From NCBI RefSeq assembly GCF_008017755.1, contig NZ_VRTS01000003.1, positions 248,001 to 312,000 on the forward strand: a stretch of 64,000 nucleotides of DNA. The letters run 5' to 3'. The notes under the pieces are model-generated. The model searched no databases and was not told the origin of the DNA. It saw nothing but the letters and a program-made list of their open reading frames with translations. Below, in pieces: positions 51,242-60,446 of the stretch; the first letter of the stretch is position 1; every line of letters starts with the position of its first letter. The stretch comes from Alkalisalibacterium limincola (lineage in GTDB: Bacteria; Pseudomonadota; Gammaproteobacteria; Xanthomonadales; Xanthomonadaceae). The position numbers and the translations under genes are program-made.

Positions 51242-51889
51242 TCAGGCCTCCGGTGCATCGACGCTGCCGCCGAGGTCGTTCAATTTGAACTCGACCAGCG
51301 CACGCGAGGGCGCGGCGCTGTCGAGGTGGGTCAGGGCGTCGACATAGGCCATGCGGGCCTCGCGGTCGCGCCCCAGTGCCTGCAGGGCATCGCCGCGCAG
51401 CTCATGGGCCATGCCGGCATAGCCGGCACCGACCCCCTCGAGCAGCGAGAGCGCCTGTTCGTGGTCGCCGGCAGCGATCTGCAGGCGGGCCTTGCGCAGC
51501 GCAAGCAGCTCGTCCAGCGCGGGGTCCGCGTTGCGGCCGCGGGCGGCCTCCAGCGTTGCGATGGCGGCCTCGTGATCACCCTGGGCCACCTCCAGCGAGG
51601 CCTGGCGCAGCGCTGCCAGTACCGCATAGGGGGAGTCCCCGAAGTCGCTCTGGATCGCCTCGGAGTGCGCGCGCGCCTGCGCGAGGTCGCCGCCCTCCGC
51701 TGCGATCACCATGCGGTGGTACTCGGTTCCTGCCGCGAAGGCCTTGTTGGCCTGCTGCGTCTGCCACCAGTTCCATCCCAGGATGGCGGCTACGCCGACC
51801 AGGATACCGGTGACGATGGTGGCTCCATTCTGCCGAAGCCAGGCGCGAACGAGTTCGCCCTGTTCGTGTTCATCCATATCGATTGCCAT
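51242..51889 (-). CDS. yfgM: YfgM-like ancillary SecYEG/periplasmic chaperone protein
   Basis: Single-span inner-membrane protein with periplasmic TPR helices that in E. coli works with PpiD at the Sec translocon. The 215-residue protein begins with an acidic start (MAIDMDEHEQGELVRAWLRQ) and the helix ATIVTGILVGVAAILGWNWW near residue 23. TPR-like pairs follow (HSEAIQSDFGDSPYAVLAAL; ALSLLEGVGAGYAGMAHELRGD). It ends four bases before bamB starts. Confidence 0.92.
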   Translation of the reverse strand: MAIDMDEHEQGELVRAWLRQNGATIVTGILVGVAAILGWNWWQTQQANKAFAAGTEYHRMVIAAEGGDLAQARAHSEAIQSDFGDSPYAVLAALRQASLEVAQGDHEAAIATLEAARGRNADPALDELLALRKARLQIAAGDHEQALSLLEGVGAGYAGMAHELRGDALQALGRDREARMAYVDALTHLDSAAPSRALVEFKLNDLGGSVDAPEA

Positions 51890-51957
51890 ACTCGGACTGG
51901 GCCCGGCGCGGGACGCGCGGGCGTTGAAGGAAAATCACCAGAACCAGACTGGGGGAC

Positions 51958-52848
51958 TCAGCCACCGAAGGTGGCAAGCCGTCCCTCGGAGGATACCGCA
52001 AACCGCGCCACGTTGGCCCGGCTGAAGGGTGCCGTATCCTGCACTTCGCCGCCTGAAACCACCTCCACGGCACCGACATTGCCCAGCGTGACGCGGGCCA
52101 CCTCGCCGGCGGGATAACGCAACTCGTCGCCCGGGTGCATCAGCGCCTGTTCCAGCCGCTGCCCCTCGGTGCCCACCACCTCGACCCAGCTTTCGCCGGT
52201 GAAGCGCAGGACGAAGGCACCGTCCGCACTCGCCGCCTGTGCCGGTGCCGGCGCCGGCGCGTCCAGGCGTTCCTGGGTGCGTGCGCGGAACGGCGCGATC
52301 GATGCGATGACGGTGTCGGGAATGACCACCTGGGGACGCTGGATCTGCAGCTCGTCGCGCGCAATGCCCACATCGAGCGGAGTGCCCACGCCTCCGGAGC
52401 GCTCCAGCGGCGCATCCAGGCTGACCCGGGTCGGAGCCTCCGGACCCTGGGTGGCAACGATGAAGACCGGCACCACCAGCACGCCCGTCAGGACCACATA
52501 GACGGCACGACGGCCGGCCTGCTCGACAAGACGCTGCAGGCGCGTGCTCGGGGCCATCGCCACCAGCGGCGGCGGCGCGGCCTGATGGCCGATCTCCGCG
52601 GCGAGGTCGACCGGCACGCCGACCAGCCGGGCGTAGTTCCGGGCGTGGGCACGCGCGAACAGCGGTGCACCCAGCCGCCCGTGGTCGTCCGCCTCCAGGC
52701 CACTGATCACATGGTTGGGCACCCGCAATGCCTGGGCCACCTCGGCCACCGACATCGCGCGCGCCTCGCGCGCGCGGCTGAGCTGCTGCCCCAGGCTGAG
52801 TTCCTCGCCTTCAGGCTGGCCGGAGTCGTTGCTGCGTGGATCGGTCAT
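51958..52848 (-). CDS. rodZ: RodZ-like cytoskeletal/helix-turn-helix membrane protein
   Basis: Couples MreB to the elongation machinery. The 296-residue protein has an N-terminal Xre-type helix-turn-helix (LGQQLSRAREARAMSVAEVAQAL near residues 19-41; VPNHVISGLEADDH). One membrane span lies near residue 115 (AVYVVLTGVLVVPVFIVA). The C-terminal DUF4115 beta domain has LRFTGESWVEVVGTEGQRL near 212. The usual ispG and hisS genes that follow rodZ in many relatives are absent; yfgM comes directly next. Confidence 0.9.
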   Translation of the reverse strand: MTDPRSNDSGQPEGEELSLGQQLSRAREARAMSVAEVAQALRVPNHVISGLEADDHGRLGAPLFARAHARNYARLVGVPVDLAAEIGHQAAPPPLVAMAPSTRLQRLVEQAGRRAVYVVLTGVLVVPVFIVATQGPEAPTRVSLDAPLERSGGVGTPLDVGIARDELQIQRPQVVIPDTVIASIAPFRARTQERLDAPAPAPAQAASADGAFVLRFTGESWVEVVGTEGQRLEQALMHPGDELRYPAGEVARVTLGNVGAVEVVSGGEVQDTAPFSRANVARFAVSSEGRLATFGG

Positions 52849-52853
52849 GGGTT

Positions 52854-53609
52854 TCAGTTGCCGGGCGTGGACGGGCGGAACTCCGGGAACTCGCTGGCGA
52901 GCCTGGAGCGGTAACGGTGCGCAGCGTCCCTGTCGCCGAGTCGATCCTCGATGCGGGCGGCCAGGTCCAGTACTTCCCCGTCGGGCGGGCCACTGGCCTC
53001 GCGCCGCTGGACAAATGCCCGTGCCCGCATGTAATCCCCTTTTTCATACTGTATCAGGGCCAGTTCCTGCAACACCCGCGGGTTGCGTCCGTTCGCCTCG
53101 AGCGCCCTGCGCAGGTACTCCTCGGCCGCGGGAAGGTCGCCGGTGCGGCGTGCGCAGGCACCGGCATTGGCCAGGGCGGAGTCCGGCGAACGGTAGAACG
53201 GATCCTCGATCGCGCGCTCGAACCAGCGCAGCGACTCGCGCTCCTGGCCGTGCTTGCACAACCAGGTGCCGTAGTTGTTGGCGATATCGCCGCGATCGGG
53301 TTGCAGCTCGGTGGCGCGGCGGTAGGACACGCCGGCCTGCTGGTCGCGACCGATGCGTTCGTTGAGCAGCCCCATCATCGTGTGGGCATTGGCCGAGCGC
53401 GGGTCCAGGCTCAGCGCATGCTGCAGCCGGCCCAGTGCCACCTCGTACTGGCCGTCCTGGATGTACTGCTGCGCCAGCGCGACGTTCTCGTCGGCGGCAC
53501 GTGAGGACTGCGTGGGTTGCTGCTGTGCCCGGGGGCCGGAGGTGCCGGCACAGGCGGCCAGCGTGAGTATCAGAATCGACGCCAATGCGGGATTCTTAAG
53601 CTGCGACAT
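52854..53609 (-). CDS. pilF: Type IV pilus biogenesis/stability lipoprotein PilF (PilW)
   Basis: Pilotin that carries the PilQ secretin to the outer membrane. The 251-residue protein has a lipobox ILILTLAAC (Cys20) and six TPR-like repeats beginning at [20 protein letters not shown]. Further repeats are [21 protein letters not shown] and [20 protein letters not shown]. The ATG at 53609 has AGGGGA six bases upstream and lies within the 3' end of rlmN, a 14-base overlap. rodZ follows after five bases. Confidence 0.92.
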   Translation of the reverse strand: MSQLKNPALASILILTLAACAGTSGPRAQQQPTQSSRAADENVALAQQYIQDGQYEVALGRLQHALSLDPRSANAHTMMGLLNERIGRDQQAGVSYRRATELQPDRGDIANNYGTWLCKHGQERESLRWFERAIEDPFYRSPDSALANAGACARRTGDLPAAEEYLRRALEANGRNPRVLQELALIQYEKGDYMRARAFVQRREASGPPDGEVLDLAARIEDRLGDRDAAHRYRSRLASEFPEFRPSTPGN

Positions 53610-54747
53610 CCGGATTCCCCTCTCCCTGTAGCTTCTTCTTGAAATCGGCCTGGCGGCGCGTGCGATCCACCACCTGGCCCTTGAGCTGCCCGCAGGCCGC
53701 ATCGATATCATCCCCGCGGGTGCGCCGCACCATCGTCAGCACACCCTCGTCCAGCAGTATCTTCTGAAACGCGCGGATGTCCAATTCCTCGCTGCGCTCG
53801 AAGCGCGTGCCGGGGAACGGGTTGAACGGAATCAGGTTGACCTTGGCCGCGTCCTTCATCTGCGCGGCGTTGTCGAAGGCGTGCATCAGACGGGCCAGCG
53901 CGCGGGCTTGCTGCGGCTGGTCGTTCACGCCCTTCATCATCGTGTACTCGAACGTGATCGAGCTGCGCGGCTTGCGCCTGACGTAGCGCACGCACGACTC
54001 CATCAGCTCGGCGATCGGGTACTTCTTGTTCAGCGGCACCAGTTCGGTGCGCAGCTCGTCGGTCGGCGCGTGGAGCGAGACCGCCAGCGACACGTCGGAC
54101 TCCTCGCCCAGGCGGTCGATCATCGGCACCAGGCCGGCGGTGGACAGCGTGACGCGCTTGTTCGCCAGGCCGAAGCCCAGGTCGTCGCGCATGATGCTCA
54201 TCGCCGTGACCACGTTGTCGAAGTTCAGCAGCGGCTCGCCCATGCCCATCATCACCACGTTGGTCAGCTTGCGCTCGCGGTGCGGCACGTTGCCCAGGTG
54301 GCGTGCGGCCACCCAGACCTGGCCGATGATCTCGGCCACCGACAGGTTGCGGTTGAAGCCCTGCGTGGCGGTCGAGCAGAACTGGCAGTTCAGCCCGCAA
54401 CCCACCTGCGAGGACACGCACAGCGTGCCGCGGCCCTTGTCGGGAATGAACACGGCTTCGATGGCGTTGGCGCCATCCATGCCCAGCAGCCACTTGTGGG
54501 TGCCGTCGATGGACGGCTTCTCGAAGATGACCTTGGGCGGAACGATCTCGGCATGGCCCTTGAGCTTGGCCCGCAGCGCCTTGCCGAGATCGGTCATCTC
54601 GTCGAAGTCGGTGACGTGGCGGTGGTAGACCCACTTCATGATCTGGTGCGCACGGAAGCGCTTCTCGCCGAGCCCGGCGAAGAAGTCCTCCATGCCCCGG
54701 CGATCCATGCCGAAGATGTTGGTCAGGGTCTGTTCCACGTCAGCCAC
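53596..54747 (-). CDS. rlmN: 23S rRNA/tRNA adenosine C2-methyltransferase RlmN
   Basis: Radical-SAM enzyme that methylates A2503 of 23S rRNA and A37 of some tRNAs. The 383-residue protein has the cluster motif CGLNCQFC (CxxxCxxC) near residue 116. [14 protein letters not shown] lies near 168, and the second essential cysteine is in [11 protein letters not shown] near 355. Length and order are typical. It lies 18 bases after ndk and overlaps pilF. Confidence 0.97.
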   Translation of the reverse strand: MADVEQTLTNIFGMDRRGMEDFFAGLGEKRFRAHQIMKWVYHRHVTDFDEMTDLGKALRAKLKGHAEIVPPKVIFEKPSIDGTHKWLLGMDGANAIEAVFIPDKGRGTLCVSSQVGCGLNCQFCSTATQGFNRNLSVAEIIGQVWVAARHLGNVPHRERKLTNVVMMGMGEPLLNFDNVVTAMSIMRDDLGFGLANKRVTLSTAGLVPMIDRLGEESDVSLAVSLHAPTDELRTELVPLNKKYPIAELMESCVRYVRRKPRSSITFEYTMMKGVNDQPQQARALARLMHAFDNAAQMKDAAKVNLIPFNPFPGTRFERSEELDIRAFQKILLDEGVLTMVRRTRGDDIDAACGQLKGQVVDRTRRQADFKKKLQGEGNPDVAA

Positions 54748-54765
54748 CGTTTCGTTGCCCGCGCC

Positions 54766-55191
54766 TCAGCGCGAGCAGATCTCCGCGTCGGAGAAGAAGT
54801 ACGCGATCTCGACCTTGGCGGTCTCGGCGGCGTCGGAGCCGTGCACGGCATTGGCGTCGATCGAGTCGGCGAAGTCCGCACGGATGGTGCCGGCGGCCGC
54901 GTCCTTCGGATTGGTCGCACCCATCAGGTCACGGTTGGTGGCGATCGCGTTCTCGCCTTCCAGCGCCTGGATCATCACCGGGCCGGAGATCATGAACTCG
55001 ACCAGCGCGTTGAAGAACGGGCGCTCCTTGTGCACCGCGTAGAAGCCCTCGGCCTCCTCGCGGGTGAGCTGCTTCATCTTCGCGGCGATGACCTGCAGGC
55101 CGGCGTTTTCGAAACGGGTGTAGATCTGGCCGATGACGTTCTTGGCAACGGCATCGGGCTTGATGATCGAAAGGGTGCGCTCCAGCGCCAT
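54766..55191 (-). CDS. ndk: Nucleoside-diphosphate kinase
   Basis: Transfers gamma-phosphate between nucleoside triphosphates through a phospho-histidine. The 141-residue protein starts [18 protein letters not shown] and contains [20 protein letters not shown] with the catalytic His near residue 117. The start ATG at 55191 was chosen over longer in-frame codons because it matches the conserved N terminus. It heads the ndk-rlmN-pilF-rodZ-yfgM-bamB-der run and is divergent from the TetR gene. Confidence 0.97.
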   Translation of the reverse strand: MALERTLSIIKPDAVAKNVIGQIYTRFENAGLQVIAAKMKQLTREEAEGFYAVHKERPFFNALVEFMISGPVMIQALEGENAIATNRDLMGATNPKDAAAGTIRADFADSIDANAVHGSDAAETAKVEIAYFFSDAEICSR

Positions 55192-55418
55192 GGGCTTGGA
55201 CTCCAGGAAATAAATACGAATGCGTGAGGGCGGGAAGAAACCTGCCCGTAGACCGGTAAGCCTAACACCAAACCCACGGATAAACGCGAACTTAGGAGAC
55301 TTTCCGCTGCAGATTCTAACGTGTTCCGGGCCCCGGCGACAGCGGTCGGCAAGGGGTTTCATTCAGGCGGATTGACCCCGGGCCGGCCGTGGGTCTAGTC
55401 TCTAACGACCGTTTGAAT

Positions 55419-55428
55419 CGAGCGCTCG
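55419..55428. promoter_or_regulatory. Palindrome just upstream of the TetR-type regulator
   Basis: CGAGCGCTCG is a perfect ten-base palindrome ending six bases before the ATG at 55435. Its location over the start region suggests autorepression by the encoded TetR-type protein. No second copy was seen before the downstream fad genes. Confidence 0.35.
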
Positions 55429-55434
55429 CTAGAC

Positions 55435-56060
55435 ATGACTGCAAGCACGCACTTCTCGACCAAGGAACGCATCATCGGCGCGCCGAGGAGCTTTTCGCCC
55501 AGCACGGCTTCTCCGGCACTTCCCTGCGCCAGGTGACCAGCCGCGCCGACGTCAACATCGCGGCGGTGAACTACCACTTCGGCTCCAAGGAAAACCTCAT
55601 CAACGAGGTGTTCCGCCGCCGCCTCGACGAACTCAGCGCCAACCGCCTCATCGCCCTGAAGGCGGCGATGGCCAGGGACGAGGTCAAGCTCGAGGAGGTG
55701 CTGGCGGCCTTCATCGAACCTGCCCTGGCGCTGACCATCGACCACCGCGGCGGCTCGTCCTTCGTGCGCGTCATCGCCCGCGCCTATGCCGAGAAGAACG
55801 ATGGCCTGCGCAAGTTCCTCTCAGACAACTACGGCCACGTGCTGCGCGACTTCGCCCGCGCCATCCAGTCCTGCCTGCCGGAGCTGGGCAAGGAGGAGCT
55901 GTACTGGCGCCTGGACTTCATCGCCGGTGCGCTGACCTACGCCATGGCCGACTTCGGCCTGATCAAGCGTCGGCCCAGCGCCAGCGAAAAGGACCACTGC
56001 AACCATGCCGCGCGCGAGCTCATCGCGTTCGCCGCCGCCGGCCTACGCGCGCCGACCTGA
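55435..56060 (+). CDS. TetR-family regulator (PsrA-like), frameshifted near 55484
   Basis: Probable repressor of the fatty-acid oxidation genes that follow. The N terminus MTASTHFSTKERIIGA is in one frame and AEELFAQHGFSGTSLRQVTSRA continues in the next. The length is one base short, and restoring one G gives a perfect TetR helix-turn-helix ending VNIAAVNYHFGSKENLINEV. The repaired protein has 208 residues. The phrase AAVNYHFGSK and the C-terminal FFAAGMRA-like ending (IAFAAAGLRAPT) resemble PsrA, a fatty-acid-responsive regulator in Pseudomonas. Position 57 bases before the beta-oxidation gene supports this, but the effector is inferred. Confidence 0.82.
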
Positions 56061-56117
56061 CCCACCGGTCCGGCGCCCTCCCCCACCGTTCCATCCTCCC
56101 CACGGAGTCATTGTTCA

Positions 56118-58484
56118 ATGTCCAAGCATCTCCAGATCCGCAAGGTGGCCGTCCTCGGCGCCGGCGTGATGGGTGCGCAGATCGCCGCCCACCTCGTCAA
56201 CGCCGACGTCGACACGGTCCTGTTCGACCTGCCTGCCAAGGAAGGCGACCCCAATGGCATCGTCAACAAGGCGATCGCCAACCTCGGCAAGCTCAAGCCC
56301 TCGCCGCTGGCCACGAAGGAGCGCGCGGCGGCGATCACGCCGGCCAACTACGACCAGCACCTGGAGCTGCTGCGCGACTGCGACCTGGTCATCGAGGCGA
56401 TCGCCGAGCGCATGGACTGGAAGCGCGACCTCTATGGGAAGGTGGCGCCGTTCATCGCCGACCACGCCATCGTCGCCTCCAACACCTCGGGCCTGTCGAT
56501 CAACGGCATGGCCGAGGTCCTGCCCGAGGCGGTGCGACCGCGCTTTTGCGGCGTGCACTTCTTCAACCCGCCGCGCTACATGCACCTGGCCGAGCTGATC
56601 CCCTGCAAGGGCACCGACAAGGCCGTGCTTGAGGGACTGGAAACGTTCCTGACCACGACGCTGGGCAAGGGCGTGGTCTACGCCCGCGACACCCCGAACT
56701 TCATCGGCAACCGCATCGGCGTGTTCTCGATGCTCTCGACGATGGTGCACACCGAGGCCTTCAAGCTGGGCTTCGACGAGGTCGATGCGCTGACCGGCCC
56801 GGCCATCGGCCGCGCCAAGTCGGCCACCTACCGCACCGCCGACGTGGTCGGCCTGGACACGATGGGCCACGTCATAAAGACGATGGCCGACACGCTGCCC
56901 GATGACCCGTGGCGCGAGTACTTCGCGCCCCCGGCCTGGCTCAAGGGCCTCATCGACAACGGCGCCTTGGGCCAGAAGACCGGCGCGGGCGTGTTCCGCA
57001 AGCAGGGCAAGGAAATCCAGGTGCTCGACCCGTCCAGGGGCGAGTACGTGGCGAGCAGCGGCAAGGCCGCCGACGAGGTCGTGGAGATCCTCAAGACCCG
57101 CGACCCGAAGGAGAAGTTCGCCAAGCTGCACGCATCCGACCACCCGCAGGCGAAGTTCCTGTGGGCGATGTTCCGCGACCTGTTCCACTACTCCGCGGTG
57201 CAGCTCGAGGACATTGCCGAGACCGCCCGCGACGTCGACCTGGCGATCCGCTGGGGCTACGGCTGGAAGCAGGGTCCGTTCGAGACCTGGCAGGCGGCCG
57301 GCTGGCAGCAGGTGGCGAAGTGGATCCAGGCAGACATCGACGCCGGCAAGGCCATGTCGTCCGCCCCCCTCCCCGGCTGGGTCACCGACGGCCGCGACGG
57401 CGTGCACACCGCGCAGGGCAGCTACAGCCCCTCGGCCGGCAAGGTGGTGCCGCGTTCGGACCTGGCCGTCTACCAGCGCCAGCGCTTCCCCGACCCGGTG
57501 CTGGGCGAGCAGCCCAGGCATGGCGAGGTGGCCTACGAGAACGACGGCGTGCGCCTGTGGCACGACGGCGACGGCATCGCGGTGCTGAGCTTCAAGACCA
57601 AGATGCACACGGTCAACGACGCGGTGCTCGACGGCATCCAGGAAGCGATCGGCGTGGCCGAGCGCGACTTCCAGGCCATGGTGATCTGGCAGCCGTCCGA
57701 GCCGTTCTCGGCCGGTGCCGACCTGGCCGGGGCGATGGGCCTGCTCAAGGACGGCAAGGTCGAGGCGTTCAACGACATGGTCGCGAACTTCCAGGCCACC
57801 AGCCAGCGCATCAAGTATTCGATGGTGCCTGTGGTCGCGGCCGTTCGCGGGCTGGCGCTGGGCGGTGGCTGCGAGTTCCAGATGCACTCGGCGCGCACGG
57901 TCGCGGCGCTGGAAAGCTACATCGGGCTGGTCGAGGCCGGCGTGGGCCTGCTGCCGGCCGGTGGTGGTCTCAAGGAGATCGCGCGACGCGTGTCGCAGGC
58001 CAGTGGCGATGATCTGTTCGCCGGCCTCAAGCCCTACTTCGAGGCGGTGGCGATGGGCAAGGTGGCCACGTCGGCGCTGGAGGCGAAGCAGTTCAAGCTG
58101 CTGCGCGAGGACGATGTGGTCGTTTTCCACCAGCATGAGCTGCTGTACGTGGCCAAGCAGCAGGCACGGGCGCTGGCGGAGTCGGGTTACCGGCCGCCGA
58201 TGCCGGGGCGCAACATCGCCGTCGCTGGTGATGTGGGCGTGGCGACGCTGAAGATGATGCTGGTGAACATGCTCGAGGGCGGGTTCATCTCGGAGCACGA
58301 TTACGAGGTGTCTTCGCGGATCGCGACGGTGTTGTGTGGTGGCGAGGTGGATCGCGGTGCGGTGGTCGACGAGGAGTGGCTGCTGCGCCTTGAGCGTGAG
58401 CACTTCGTGGCTTTGGCGCAGATGCCGAAGACGCAGGAGCGGATCATGCACACGCTGAAGACGGGCAAGCCTCTCAGGAACTAA
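56118..58484 (+). CDS. Multifunctional 3-hydroxyacyl-CoA dehydrogenase/enoyl-CoA hydratase (FadN-type order)
   Basis: Carries out the hydration and dehydrogenation steps of beta-oxidation. The 788-residue protein has the dehydrogenase first: the NAD motif VAVLGAGVMGAQIAAHL near residue 11, the His/Glu region CGVHFFNPPRYMHLAELIPC near 145, and a second dehydrogenase C-domain to about residue 410. The crotonase domain follows at about 480-690 (FSAGADLAGAMG and VRGLALGGGCEFQMH). This is the reverse of classical FadB, where the hydratase is N-terminal. It matches the FadN-like family, often paired with a FadA/FadI-type thiolase, as here. The ATG at 56118 has GGAG ten bases upstream. Confidence 0.92.
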   Translation: MSKHLQIRKVAVLGAGVMGAQIAAHLVNADVDTVLFDLPAKEGDPNGIVNKAIANLGKLKPSPLATKERAAAITPANYDQHLELLRDCDLVIEAIAERMDWKRDLYGKVAPFIADHAIVASNTSGLSINGMAEVLPEAVRPRFCGVHFFNPPRYMHLAELIPCKGTDKAVLEGLETFLTTTLGKGVVYARDTPNFIGNRIGVFSMLSTMVHTEAFKLGFDEVDALTGPAIGRAKSATYRTADVVGLDTMGHVIKTMADTLPDDPWREYFAPPAWLKGLIDNGALGQKTGAGVFRKQGKEIQVLDPSRGEYVASSGKAADEVVEILKTRDPKEKFAKLHASDHPQAKFLWAMFRDLFHYSAVQLEDIAETARDVDLAIRWGYGWKQGPFETWQAAGWQQVAKWIQADIDAGKAMSSAPLPGWVTDGRDGVHTAQGSYSPSAGKVVPRSDLAVYQRQRFPDPVLGEQPRHGEVAYENDGVRLWHDGDGIAVLSFKTKMHTVNDAVLDGIQEAIGVAERDFQAMVIWQPSEPFSAGADLAGAMGLLKDGKVEAFNDMVANFQATSQRIKYSMVPVVAAVRGLALGGGCEFQMHSARTVAALESYIGLVEAGVGLLPAGGGLKEIARRVSQASGDDLFAGLKPYFEAVAMGKVATSALEAKQFKLLREDDVVVFHQHELLYVAKQQARALAESGYRPPMPGRNIAVAGDVGVATLKMMLVNMLEGGFISEHDYEVSSRIATVLCGGEVDRGAVVDEEWLLRLEREHFVALAQMPKTQERIMHTLKTGKPLRN

Positions 58485-58526
58485 ATAGTCGCAGGACGGA
58501 AGGCCAAGAGCTGGAGATCCTCGCCC

Positions 58527-58618
58527 GGCCTCGGCGCGCCGGGCTTACCCCCGAATCGAAAAATTGCTGCGCAATTTTCCTTTAAAGATTCTTGGGGTAA
58601 GCCCGGCACGCCGAGGCC
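58527..58618. repeat. Nested palindrome element, copy 2
   Basis: The outer arms of 25 bases (58527-58551 and 58594-58618, GGCCTCGG to CCGAGGCC) pair with one mismatch. Inside lie CCCCGAATCGAAAAA, an inner palindrome AAAATTGC-TGC-GCAATTTT, and CTTTAAAGATTCTTGGGG. On the opposite strand the flanks match copy 1 (48499-48594), while both the inner hairpin and outer arms differ yet remain self-complementary. It sits between the two fad genes. Confidence 0.75.
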
Positions 58619-58637
58619 CCGAATTGAGACCGAATAT

Positions 58638-59833
58638 ATGAGCAAGCAGACGCAAGAGGCCTACATCGTTGCAGCCACCCGGACGCCGGTTGGGAAGGCG
58701 CCGCGGGGTGTTTTTCGCAATACGCGGCCGATGATTTGTTGGCGCACGTGTTGCGCGAAGTGGTGAAGCAGTCGCCGGGGATCGATACCTCGCGCATCGA
58801 CGACGTGGTCGTGGGTTGCGCGATGCCGGAGGCGGAGCAAGGGATGAACGTGGCGCGGATTGGCGCGCTGCTGGCGGGGCTGCCGGATACGGTGGCGGCG
58901 CAGACGATCAACCGGTTCTGTTCGTCGGGGCTGCAGGCGATTGCGCTGGCGGCGGATCGCATCCGGCTGGGTGAGGCCGACCTGATGATCGGTGCGGGCA
59001 CCGAGACGATGTCGATGGTGCCGATGATGGGCCACAAGGTGGCGATGAATCCGAAGGTGTTCACCGACGACAACGTGGCGATCGCCTACGGCATGGGCAT
59101 TACCGCCGAGAAGGTGGCGCAGCAGTGGAAGGTGAGCCGCGAGGACCAGGATGCGTTCGCGTACGCCTCGCACCAGAAGGCGCTGGCGGCGATCCAGTCG
59201 GGCGAGTTCCGCGATGAGATCTCGCCCTTCGAGGTCGTCTCGCACCAGCCCGAGCTGGGGTCGGGGGCGATCAAGGAGTACAAGCGCCTGGTCGAGAACG
59301 ACGAGGGTCCGCGGCCGGACACGTCGGAGGAAGGCCTGGCGAAGCTGCGCACGGTGTTCGCCGCTCGCGGGTCGGTCACGGCGGGCAATTCCTCGCAGAT
59401 GTCCGACGGTGCCGGCGCGGTGATGCTGGCCTCGGAGAAGGCGATCAAGGAGTACGGCCTGACGCCGCTGGCGCGCTTCGTGGGTTTCGCGGTGGCGGGC
59501 GTGAAGCCGGAGATCATGGGCATCGGTCCGATCGCGGCGATTCCGAAGGTGCTGGCGCAGGCGGGCATCACGCAGGACCAGCTGGACTGGATCGAGCTCA
59601 ACGAGGCCTTCGCGGCGCAGGCGCTGGCGGTCATCCGCGATGTGGGGCTGGATCCGTCAAAGGTGAACCCGCTGGGTGGCGCGATCGCGCTGGGACATCC
59701 GCTGGGTGCCACCGGCGCGATCCGTGCAGCCACGATCATCCACGGCATGAAGCGCCGTCAGCACAAGTACGGCATGGTCACGATGTGCATCGGCACCGGA
59801 ATGGGCGCGGCGGGGATCTTCGAAGCGCTCTGA
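58638..59833 (+). CDS. fadA: Acetyl-CoA acyltransferase (3-ketoacyl-CoA thiolase), frameshifted near 58728
   Basis: Thiolytic last step of beta-oxidation. The protein starts MSKQTQEAYIVAATRTPVGK, and the frame breaks after RNTRP; restoring one G gives continuous DDLLAHVLREVVK. The catalytic Cys is in INRFCSSGLQAIALAADR near residue 91, the His in ELNEAFAAQALAV, and the second Cys in MVTMCIGTGMGAAGIFE at the end. The repaired length is 398 residues, normal for thiolases. It probably shares an operon with the upstream multifunctional enzyme, although the 153-base gap contains a strong nested palindrome. Confidence 0.92.
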
Positions 59834-59856
59834 GGTCTGCCGGTAGGCGGTTCGAC

Positions 59857-59891
59857 ACGCGGCTCGTCCCTGGACGGGCCGCGTTTCTTTT
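59857..59891 (+). terminator. Terminator after the thiolase gene
   Basis: ACGCGGCTCGTCC pairs with GGACGGGCCGCGT (one mismatch or wobble) around a short loop and is followed by TTCTTTT. It lies 24 bases past the stop. Confidence 0.7.
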
Positions 59892-59972
59892 GGGGCTTCG
59901 GATTCTGGTGGACTTGGGGTGGCTCGCGGGCGACAGCGCCGGCTATTGACAGCCCCCGCCAGGAGCGGTCGG

Positions 59973-60332
59973 TCAGAGCGAAAGCGCCTTCGCGTTGCGG
60001 ATCAGTTGTTCGTTCTCGGGGCGCACGGTGATGGTGTTGTTCAAGTCCACGACCGGCAGGTAGTAGCGCCGCGTGTCGAGGCCCATGCCCCGCATCCGCT
60101 CGTGCAGCACGTCAGCCACGGCGTCATCGTCAACGCTCTCGAAGCGGTACCGGACGCGCGCGTCGTTGAGATCGCGCAGCGTGCGTCGGGTGACACTGCA
60201 CGACTCGCGCCCGTAGACCACCAGGTAGGGGCGGTCAAGCAATGGCTCCACGCTCACGGAGGGGCGCTGCAGGTGCTGGTAACCCTTGTAGGCGGCGAAG
60301 CCCACTAGGGCGATGAGGAAAATCCGCATCAT
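59973..60332 (-). CDS. Membrane-anchored glutaredoxin-like protein
   Basis: A 119-residue protein with an N-terminal hydrophobic segment (RIFLIALVGFAAYKGYQHL). A short thioredoxin-fold domain follows, with YLVVYGRESCSVTRRTLRDL near residue 36, YYLPVVDLNN with the cis-Pro near 92, and RPENEQLIR. Only one cysteine of the usual CxxC is present (CSVT), so it would act as a monothiol type or have lost redox activity. The anchor would place the domain outside the cytoplasm if inserted N-in. It stands alone and converges with the thiolase gene. Confidence 0.6.
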   Translation of the reverse strand: MMRIFLIALVGFAAYKGYQHLQRPSVSVEPLLDRPYLVVYGRESCSVTRRTLRDLNDARVRYRFESVDDDAVADVLHERMRGMGLDTRRYYLPVVDLNNTITVRPENEQLIRNAKALSL

Positions 60333-60446
60333 GGGTGTGCATCCTTGCTGGGGTGGTTGGGGGAGAACATCGCCGAGCTCCGACCGGGATGCAACGAGAA
60401 CTTCTTACCGTGGCGTGGTCCAAGTCCGGACGCGTTGGTCACTCAG

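Noticed and set aside
56115-58451. A 778-codon open frame on the minus strand
   Set aside because: It lies entirely opposite the multifunctional beta-oxidation gene and shows only the composition of a complementary reading frame.
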